A DNA stretch of 64,000 bases, taken from the NCBI GenBank assembly GCA_047967505.1, contig CM106540.1. The stretch is one strand, 5' to 3'. The DNA is from Dipteris shenzhenensis (taxonomy: Eukaryota > Polypodiophyta > Polypodiopsida > Gleicheniales). Shown here one piece after another: positions 23,937-31,822 of this stretch. A program made the translations under genes and the position numbers. The notes under the pieces were generated by a model that made no database searches, had not been told where the DNA came from, and saw nothing but the letters and a program-made list of their open reading frames with translations. Numbering within the stretch: position 1 is the stretch's first letter; each line of letters opens with the position of its first letter.

Positions 23937-24480
23937 TTGAGAGGGGGTGTCAGAAATCACTGACCCCAACTTTGAGCCCCCAATTTGAGGGGACAAGGGG
24001 CGTAGATGATAAGGGGCTGGGGAGGGATACACAGCAGCAAAGGGGGCCTGATAGAACGGCAACAAAGGGGCCTGGCAGTAGGGCAGCAAAGGCCCTACAC
24101 TACGGCCTTATATAGGCCTGAAGTCGGCCAGCCAGGGACGGCCATATTGGCCGACTTCTGGGCTGTTCATTGGGCTGCCAAAAGGGGTCAGTGCAGCAGG
24201 ATGAGTCGGCCCCCTCCAGTTGGTTTAGACTCCCTGGACCAGGGTTATAAAAAGCCCCTCCTATCCCCCCATTTCGTCAGTCACTCCAGCACTGAAGTCT
24301 GCCAAAGACAGCGTCGCTTGGAGTCCACCGAGGAGAGAGATCAGTAGAGTTTTGCCTCACCCTTGAGGAGCTTGTGTTGTGCTCACACTGAGCTTGTTTA
24401 CCCAGAGTTTGTGGAATAGTATACTCTCAGTTTCTCTCTCTCTCTCTCTTTCTGTCGTCTTGTTCTCATGATGAGAGTTA
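23937..24480 (+). mobile_element. polypurine tract and 3' LTR of the sense family A copia
   Basis: GAGAGGGGG ending at 23947 is a polypurine tract directly before TGTCAGAAATCACTG (23948). The following TGAGCCCCCAATTTGAGG matches the start of the LTR at 54866 read on the minus strand. TATAAAAAGCCCC at about 24248 is a likely core promoter, and a CT-rich block lies at 24432-24450. U5 has diverged, so the right end could lie anywhere from 24480 to 24670. Confidence 0.7.
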
Positions 24481-24734
24481 GATGGAACCTTAGTCCTAGC
24501 TGGTTGTATCACTTTTGGTCCCATAGGTCCTTTGTGGCTTCTATAGACGTTCAATATAAAATTGTGTGTGTGTGGTTTTGGGATGGTCCTAGCTTTGGAG
24601 AAATGTTTGAGGGGTTGCTGGATCCTTAAAACACATGTTTTGGTGACTATCGACAAAAGTACTAAACATTTTTTGAGAAGAAATACCTTTGGTTAGTGAA
24701 GCACTTGCTGTTGGTGTTGAGCAAGGATTAAGTA

Positions 24735-25240
24735 TACCATGATAGATGGTTATTTACTTCATAAAAGTACAAGATGTATTTGTTAGTTGAGTGTCATGAT
24801 AGTCTTGATTATGGGACATCCAGGAGTTTGAAAGACTTACACTCTTTTGTAAAAACAATTCTTTTAGCTTACTATGTTTTTGAGTGCTAGATAATAGAGT
24901 AGAGCATCTTAGCTTAGGCAGCTTGCTTCATCCATTGGAGATCTTTGGTTTAAAAAAAAAAAGTATTGGATTGTATTGTGATCGTAGTTGTTTGATGGAT
25001 TGACTAAATTGGCTCATTTTATTTTAACTAGGAAAAATGTGAAGACACCTAAGCTAGCAAGGTTGTTTGTTGAAGGTATTTTCCAGTCATATGGGGTACG
25101 AGATGGTGGTGATTAGGATAGCGAGTTTGTCACTTTTAGAGGCTTTCATAGGTTGGAAATCAAGTTAACTATATGGACGTCTGATATTCCACAGTTGGAT
25201 GTTAAATTAGAAAGAGCCAATCAAACTTGATGATGACTAT
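24735..25240 (+). pseudogene. Ty3/gypsy integrase relic in intron 1
   Basis: Across frameshifts: DGYLLHKSTRC and CHDSLIMGHPG-like residues (24740-24830, zinc-binding region), then WIDKLAHFILTRKNVKTPKLARLFVEGIFQSYG (24996-25098, described in pieces here because of decay), DSEFVTFRGFHRLEIKLT (25120-25167) and KLERANQT (25207-25229). This is the order of a Ty3 integrase core. Stops occur inside. It is sense to the host gene and different in wording from the relic at 7815-8225. Confidence 0.75.
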
Positions 25241-25763
25241 GATTTTTAGATAGATGGAAACTGGGTACAATGTTGTATGCGCAAGATTGAGACGCCAGGT
25301 TTTTGGGGGGAAAAAAAAATTGTGGCTCTTTAGATGTAATTTTATGCAGACGTGAACATCTCCAGTGGCTCAAAATGTGCTCTTACAAAGTAAATAAGAT
25401 TCTGATTTTGACATTGTTCAATTAATTGTTGTCGAATTTGATCAGACTTTGACCAATCAAGAAGGCATTTTTCAACAAGGATTCCATAAATTTTAAAGGA
25501 GGTTTATGGAATAGAGTGAGAAGGGAGAATTGGTTTCTTGGTTTCCTACATTATGATATTTTACATTGATTGACCTTCAAAGCTGCATTCCATCCTAATG
25601 TTGGTTGTGGTCTGTTTTGATGAGCCAAGCAAGTAGTATGGAATGTTTTTGGCTAAAATAAACCTTCATGATTTCGGAGAATATGTCCTTTTATACAATC
25701 AAATTTTGTAGGTAAAACATTTTGGAATTTCAGACACTGAATTACTAATTTGATGTTGTGCAG

Positions 25764-25863
25764 ACGGTTCCTACATGCCAGAATCTTTACAAGAATTCAT
25801 TTACATATAAAACTATAAATGAGGACAAGACTTTACCATTTGATGAATGTGTGGAGTTTATTG
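25764..25863 (+). CDS. IBR5: IBR5-like phosphatase, exon 2
   Basis: A 100-base exon too short to appear as an ORF. Acceptor TTGTGCAG, donor GTATGT. It reads TVPTCQNLYKNSFTY (residues 79-93) and DKTLPFDECVEFI (99-111), and ends with the first base of codon 112 (phase 1). IBR5 has TVPMCQNLYRNSFTY at the same place directly after the exon 1 sequence. This part of the DUSP fold carries the general-acid loop (Asp99 is a candidate). It lies 16.4 kb from exon 1 and 34.3 kb from exon 3. Confidence 0.93.
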
Positions 25864-26439
25864 GTATGTAAAGGATACCTCTTTGTCATCAATCTTTTGG
25901 TAGTCTCTTGTTGTTATGCATATTTGATCAATCATCAAAGGGAAGGTGCTTTTAAGCAGGGATACAGAGGTTCTTTGCATTTTGATATTTCAAAACTTAT
26001 TTTAAAATTCTGTGTTTGTGATACTTGACGTCTCAAATGCCTCTTCTCTCAAAAGACTCCTCATGGCCTCATGAGGAATTTACATTGTCAAAGGGATGTG
26101 ACTTTAAGGATGGTCTGTTTTGCTGATTGCTTTTTAAGTTTTCTTGCATTTTGTAAAGTTAGATTTATCTGTATTTGTGCTACTTGCTTATCTCAAATAG
26201 TTATTTTCTCCATAGGGGACTCCTCGCCGTCTTAATTCATGCATAGGGTGGGCCTTGATTGTGTGGGTTACAATGGCTTAGGCTGCATTGCACAATGCTC
26301 ACAGGTGTAGGGCTATGTGTAACCTGACGATGATTTACTGGAATCAACCTTCTTCAATAATTTGCAGCAATTCTATATCTTGAAAGTTAAAGACCACTCT
26401 CATACTTGATGCTGGAAGCTCAAACTAGCCATGGAAAGC

Positions 26440-26553
26440 AACGATTTGACTATTAGAGCACTCAAATTGAAGGAGAGAGAACAAGGCACACACACTAGAG
26501 GCCAGAAATTAGGGCTACCCCCCCCCCCCCCCCCAAAAGGTTTTTATGTTGAT
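26440..26553 (-). mobile_element. left part of a relic LTR interrupted by the young copia
   Basis: Read on the minus strand, 26553-26470 goes AACATAAAAACCTTTTG, a long G run, AGCCCTAATTT and CCTCTAGTGT. It lines up with the AATAAAGACCTTCGGGGG...GGGCCCTAGTGT module in the LTRs at 30335, 49999 and 51402. The right part of the same LTR continues after the copia at 40665-41241. The left end is uncertain. Confidence 0.6.
26517..26534. repeat. poly-C run
   Basis: About 18 consecutive C residues; on the minus strand it is the expanded G run of the LTR polyadenylation module described above. Confidence 0.9.
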
Positions 26554-26792
26554 TGTTGGGGTAAAGGCACTGGCCACCCTTGTAACAGTTTTCGTCTAGT
26601 ACTACTAAGTACACTAAGTACACATCGTACTTAGGTACTTAGTGGCCCTAGTCTTATCCACAGATATATATACTAGTGTGTGTACTTGGGGAGGTACCAC
26701 TTATTGTTTTATCCCCACCCACTGGTGTGTGACTACGGTGAGTGTGTCTCCTTCACTCCCTACTCCAAATCTCTCTCCCTCTCAATCTCTCA
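26554..26792 (+). repeat. 5' LTR of the full-length copia
   Basis: TGTTGGGGTAAAGG...CAATCTCTCA, 239 bp. Contains an inverted repeat at 26604-26643 (ACTAAGTACACTAAGTAC against GTACTTAGGTACTTAGT). The AGATATATATACTAG at about 26658 is the likely core promoter. Confidence 0.95.
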
Positions 26793-26794
26793 AC

Positions 26795-26806
26795 TGGTAT
26801 CAGAGC
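26795..26806 (+). promoter_or_regulatory. tRNA primer-binding site of the copia
   Basis: TGGTATCAGAGC, two bases after the LTR, complementary to the 3' end of plant initiator methionine tRNA. Confidence 0.95.
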
Positions 26807-26869
26807 CAACGGGCTCTCTCTCTCTCCCTCCTCTTCCACTCCCTCCTCTCCCTAGCCTACCCCTTCCGT

Positions 26870-27200
26870 ACGGACCGATCCGTACGGCCGTACGTCGTCC
26901 GTACAACCGTACGGACGGATCGCGAAGGCGCGGCTGCAAGGGCGCAGGCAAGGCGCGAAGGCGCGGCTGCAACGGCGCAGGCAAGGGCTGCAAAGGCACG
27001 GCTGCAAGGGCGCAGGCAAGGCGCGAAGGCGCGGCTGCAACGGCGCAGGCAAGGGTTGCAAAGGCGCGGCTGCAAGGGCGCAGGCAAGGCGCGAAGGCGC
27101 GACTGCAACGGCGCAGGCCAGGGCTGCAGGGCGCGAGGCAAGGGCTGCAAGGCGTGGCTGCAAGGCACGGGCGCGGGCGAGCTAAGCTGCAGAAGCAGCA
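26870..27200 (+). repeat. GC-rich leader: CCGTACGG palindromes then a minisatellite of about 66 bp
   Basis: 26870-26925 carries several CCGTACGG/CCGTAC units. From about 26927 a repeat built of GCGCGGCTGCAAGGGCGCAGG and GCAACGGCGCAGGCAAGG pieces recurs three to four times to about 27180. It yields arginine/alanine-rich open frames in all phases (the longest is 26642-27472), which I do not regard as genes. Confidence 0.85.
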
Positions 27201-28286
27201 CGAGGCATAGGCGAAGGCGCCGTCGAGCTCCAGCTGGGCGCGGTCGAGCTCCAGTTCCCCCCTTCTCTCTCGAAATCTGGTACAGCACTGCTGTACTTGA
27301 CTTTCACGTACAGCCAACAGTCAGGGTACCACAGATCGAGGAACATTTCTTTTCTGTTTATCTGTTTTCCACGGGAAAACATTGTCTTTCGCCACTGGCA
27401 TTTGAGCCAAGGTGTTCTACTTGGGGCAGGGCTTACACTCGCATTGAGGCATTATGCCGCAAACAGTGTTGAGACAGGTCTTATCACTTGGCCAGTGATT
27501 GTACACAGTGGTGGCACTGAGAGTATGCATTGGACAGATCTGTACTTGATACTTGCAGTGTATGCTTTGTTGGATGCAACTCAATGGATTTGCAGTCAAA
27601 CGCCTTGTGTGAGCAGTAGCAGTTGATGCCATTTACTGTGTCAATGCACGGAATGTGCTGCCAATTCAAGGGGCTTTTGATGCTATTATGCTTGTGACAA
27701 ATGCTTTAGCTTGTTGCTGAAAGTACAATCACATTTGGTACAGATTTGGTCGATTTTGACCAAGTTTGACTTTAGTCAAATTTGGGGCTTTTGTAGCCTG
27801 ACCGGCAATTTGTCAAGTGGGAGCACTCTACATGCATCAGGCTATCTTGTGGAGCACTACTATGCTTTGAAAGTGCAAATTTGACTTACAGTGTTTGGTC
27901 AAAGGTCAATCTTTTCAAATTGGAGGTCACATCCCTGATTTTCTTCATGCATTCAAAGGGCTTTTGAGCCACCTTACTTCCAAACTGTAAATTCAGTTGG
28001 GGGGAAGTTTCTGGAGCATATGGAGGTCTAAAATCAGAGATTTTCATCCAAAATCAGAGATTCACTGTTTCTTGACAGTCCTGGACTGTCAAACAGCAAG
28101 TTTGACCAAATTTGACTGTCAAAAAGTCACTGTTTCTGCAGCAAGTGGGAGAAAGACTTTCAGTTGGTTTTATGCCACTGAAACAGTACCAAGTTCACTT
28201 TTGATCGTACTTCCGCTGCGGGAGAATTTTTTCTTGGAGTGACTAGTGCTTAATTGCACACCTACAGGGAGTCTACTTTCTTTACT
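27201..28286 (+). other. copia 5' leader, non-coding
   Basis: Between the minisatellite and gag. It contains several TTGACC/TTTGACTGTCAAA-type motifs (27755-28130) but no coding family. Confidence 0.6.
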
Positions 28287-29525
28287 ATGAGTTCCGGTAG
28301 CGACGTGTCGTCCTTGTTTCAGATAAAGAAGCTCGAAGGAGCTAAAAATTACGACATATGGAGGACACAATGCTACAATGTGCTGATGCAGAAGGACCAG
28401 TACAAGCCTATAAAGGAGAAGGGTGTTAAGCCCCCCAACGTTACTGATGAGCAGTGGGAGAAGATGGACGGCTTGGCCAGGTCGACCATTATGCTTACAG
28501 TTGTTGATTCACTGGTTGTAGGCATCAGGGATGAACCTACTGCGTGGAAGATGTGGCAACGTCTTGAGGATACTTATGCCAAGAAAAGTGCCACGGGAAA
28601 AGCTTACTGGCTAAAAAAGCTTGTTGGTCTTCAAATGAAGGAGGGGACAGCTATGTCCACTCATATTATTGAGTTTAACAGCATATTCAGCCAGGTGATC
28701 AACCAGGGGTTGAAGCTCGATGATGAGCTGAAAGCTACACTCATCCTATGTTCTCTACCTGAGTCATGGGACACATTCAGGACTTCTACCAGCAACTCAA
28801 AAGCCATTCTGTTATTTGCAGATGTGGAGAGTGCTCTTCTACAGGAAGAGATGAACAGAAAGAACAATGCTATTGGGAAGTCAAATGCTTTGAATGCACG
28901 CAGCAGGTCCAAAACACGTGGAAAAGACAAAGAAAGAGAGAGGAGCAAGTCCCGCTCTAAGAGTGATCTTGTATGCAACTATTGTGGCAAGAAGGGACAT
29001 ATTGAGAAAAAGTGTTTTCAAAAGAAGAATGACCAGAGAGCCAAAGAAGGCAAGGCTCAAGGCAAGTCTAAGGGCAAAGAAAAAGAGGAGCTGAATGTTA
29101 CTTATGTTAGTGACAGTGACAGTGGACATGAGATATGTTGCACCTCTTCACTGGAGGCTCATACACTTCATGCTGGTGATGGATCAGATATGTTTTCCTG
29201 GATTATAGATTCAGGTGCTTCCTTTCATGTGACATCCTACAGAAATCTGTTTGTCAGATATGCAGGAGGGCAAAAGGGAGTTGTCTTTCTTGGTGATAAC
29301 CATGCATGTTCTATCATTGGCATAGGTGATGTCAGGCTTGTTCTTGAAAATGGCCAGCAGTTAATGCTCAAAGGGGTCAGGCATGTTCCTGAGGTGAAGA
29401 AAAACTTGATTTCCACAGGGTTGTTGGATTACGATGGTTATCATACCACCTTTGGCAGTCAGAAATGGAAAATCAGCAAAGGGGCAATGGCTATTGCCAG
29501 GGGTCCTAAGGTTGATACTTTGTAC
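28287..29525 (+). CDS. copia gag-pol, first part: Gag, zinc knuckle, protease
   Basis: The start MSSGSDVSSLFQ (28287) precedes the typical copia Gag LEGAKNYDIWRTQCYNVL. An upstream in-frame ATG at 28254 is less likely. Gag helix region YAKKSATGKAYWLKKL; a basic stretch rich in Arg, Lys and Ser; CCHC knuckle CNYCGKKGHIEKKC at about residues 231-244; aspartic-protease motif WIIDSGASFHVT with Asp at about residue 308. 413 codons without a stop. The frame then meets the Ty3 insertion after VDTLY and resumes in phase at 37489. The encoded Gag would form the particle and the protease would cut the polyprotein. As it stands the frame runs only 18 codons into the Ty3 LTR. Confidence 0.93.
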
Positions 29526-29903
29526 TGTCACCACAATGTAAATATCCTAAGTCAAAGTACAGTTGACCATTTATTTGATCATAATTAAAGAATTTTATAT
29601 GTGTTAATTACGGTCAAAGAGTTATTTTAATGGTCAAAGGATTGACTACGGTCAAAGATACTTGACTCTAGTCAAGTAAACCTGACTACGGTCAGAGAGT
29701 GTTGACTTCGGTCAACAAGACTTGGCATGCGCCAAGAGGGGTTAACCCCGGTTAACCAAGATGTGCCAACCTCGGTTGGAGAGACTTGGCTATAATTAAG
29801 GCACCTTGACCTTGGGTCGAAGCTCTTTAATTATAATCAAGAGTGTTGACTCCGGTCAACCAGAGAAAATATATATATATATATTTATTAATATATATAT
29901 ATA

Positions 29904-29943
<40 letters not shown>

Positions 29944-30537
29944 TAGATGTGCACATGTGTTCAGTGGGGACGCCCACCGTGACTAGGATTAGTCCACAGT
30001 GTGTTATTTGCATGCAAAGCGCTAACAATTAATGGGTACCATGGTGGTGCGCTTTAATTAATTGTTGCAGGTACTGGCAAGGATTATTTTTCCTAAGCGA
30101 AATGGGAGCCTGACAAGCACCTAGGAAGCGGTTCGTGTGACCGAGAGCTTTGAAGACTCCAGAATGGCCCTAAGTGGCTTGTAATAAGAGTTAGTCTAGA
30201 TTGTAGACAAGTGGCATGTTGCCAATTTGAATGGGGTTTGAAGCCCTTGTAAAGAAGGATTTCTTTTCACGTAAAAAAGAGAGAGACTTACGAGACAGCT
30301 TCCTGCTGAACTTTTGTAACAGTTTTTCTGAAAGTAATAAAGACCTTCGGGGGGGTCCAGCCCGACAATTTGTCCTGGGCCCTAGTGTATGTTCAGAGAG
30401 AGAGAGAGAGGGAGAGCTTTTGGAGAGTTAATTTCAGTCGTGGAAATACAGTCAAAGCTGTTTCGTCAGTTTGGATTGTATAAGCCATAGCTGTTGTATC
30501 ACCCTTCGTCGAATACGGGTTGTATTGCTGGTTGTAT
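29526..30537 (+). repeat. 5' LTR of the nested Ty3
   Basis: TGTCACCACAATG...GGTTGTAT. The first third is a dense array of W-box-like motifs, then (AT)n at about 29868-29938, and an AATAAAGACCTTCGGGGG module at 30335-30388 that probably marks the polyadenylation site. A GA-rich run lies at about 30392-30411. Confidence 0.95.
29560..29862 (+). promoter_or_regulatory. W-box-like array in the Ty3 LTR
   Basis: About 12 cores of TTGACC/TTGACT or the complement within 300 bases, many as back-to-back pairs such as TTGACTTCGGTCAA. These are the known binding core for plant WRKY factors. The same array is in the 3' LTR at about 36535-36836. Confidence 0.75.
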
Positions 30538-30549
30538 TGGTATCAGAGC
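30538..30549 (+). promoter_or_regulatory. tRNA primer-binding site of the Ty3
   Basis: TGGTATCAGAGC directly after the LTR, the same primer type as in the copia elements here. Confidence 0.95.
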
Positions 30550-30993
30550 GAAGGTTCATAACCTTCTCAGGTTGTGACGATTCAGCACGAGAGAGAAGAT
30601 CCAACGTTGCCCCGAAGAAAGGATGGCGTTGCCCAGAGAGGTGGCAGTTGGCAGGCTTGGGGCTTCAAATTGGACGGGGCAAGACCAGACATCGATGAAC
30701 GGATTACAGGGACTGACCTCTGTACATCGAATTTCAAGCAAAGCATGAAGGTGTGGACACGCCTTTGCGATGGGGGATTCCGAGTTTGTGATGAATGTGT
30801 ACGCCTCTGTTGCGCCACTATTTGCGGTCCCGTGAATATCCGACGGACGGACAACGTGAGTTATTCCGCTGTCTAACAGAGCTGTCGACGAAGACCTTCA
30901 GCGCATATTCGTGAAGGCTTAGATCGATCAACAAGGCGCAGGCGCGACGCGCGATGATTCCTGCCTAGCCAAGGTTTGAAACCTTTGGCTGAG

Positions 30994-31192
30994 CTGACGT
31001 GGCCAGGGTGCCACCTAGGCAGACACGTGGCATACACAGAGCTGACGTGGCAGGCACGCGTGGGTGCTGACGTGGCAGCATGTGCAGGCTGATGACGTGG
31101 CAGTACACGTGGCATCCAGCTCAGAGCTGACGTGGCGCGGGACACGTGGTGCAGGACACGTGGCAGAGGTCTTGCAAGATGCTGACGTGGCA
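30994..31192 (+). promoter_or_regulatory. ACGT-box array in the Ty3 leader
   Basis: Six TGACGTGGC and four CACGTGG motifs in 200 bases, spaced irregularly (for example 30994, 31090, 31183). These are classic binding cores for plant bZIP factors (G-box and related). It lies downstream of the PBS, in transcribed leader, 630 bases before gag. Confidence 0.75.
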
Positions 31193-31822
31193 GCCAGCCT
31201 GGCAGACCAGTGGTTAAGTTAACCCTGGTACAGTTAAACCCTGGTTGGTTGACTTGTGGTTAGTGAAACCCTGGTTAAGTCAACTGCAGTCAGTTAACTC
31301 TGGTTAGTTGAACCAGTGTCCAGTTAGTTCAACTTAATCTGGCCTAACCAGATCAGTTTGGTTGGTGTAACCAGAACCAGTTAGTCTGGTTAGACTAACT
31401 AGCAGTCACTCCATCTGGTTACTGTTCTTTCAAAAAAAAAAAAAGACAGTTGCAGAGACAGTTTTGGCTATCAATTTTCTCCTGCCTGTCAGACTTTTAC
31501 TGTCAGAAAAGTAGCAGAAAACCAGAGAAAAGCAGAGAAAACAGAGATTTGCAGAAAAAGGAGTATGCATGCCTTTGAGCAGTAAAAAGAGGAAAAAACA
31601 GATGCCTTTTGAAGCCATCTGCAGCAGCCAGAAAAGGGCAACATAGTTGATGATGCTTTGGCAGTTGTGTGGGTACATGCCTTGAACTGACAGCCCGTAC
31701 TGGCCTAGATTGTGAATGCAAAACACCTCTTGTTGAGGTACCTTCTCTGTTGGAAAAGCAAAGGTAGTGTGCATTAGTTACTTGCACAGAGTGAGAAAAA
31801 AAAAATCTGCAGATCTCAGAAT

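Larger units (their letters stand above)
9383..25763 (+). other. intron 1 of the IBR5-like gene (16,381 bp)
   Basis: Bounded by the GTAAGT donor at 9383 and a pyrimidine-containing tract ending TGTGCAG at 25763. The first 700 or so bases (9383-10100) and the last 500 (25241-25763) show no transposon homology and look like original intron. The rest is nested LTR retrotransposon sequence. The boundaries rest on joining exon 1 (phase 0) to exon 2, which reads straight into the conserved TVPTCQNLY. Confidence 0.88.

Noticed and set aside
26642-27472. 276-residue Arg/Ala-rich frame on the + strand
   Set aside because: It is generated by the GC-rich minisatellite in the copia leader; similar frames are open on both strands and it overlaps LTR and PBS.
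30231-30431. 66-residue frame present twice (also 37177-37377)
   Set aside because: Identical because it lies in the two LTRs of the Ty3; no coding features.
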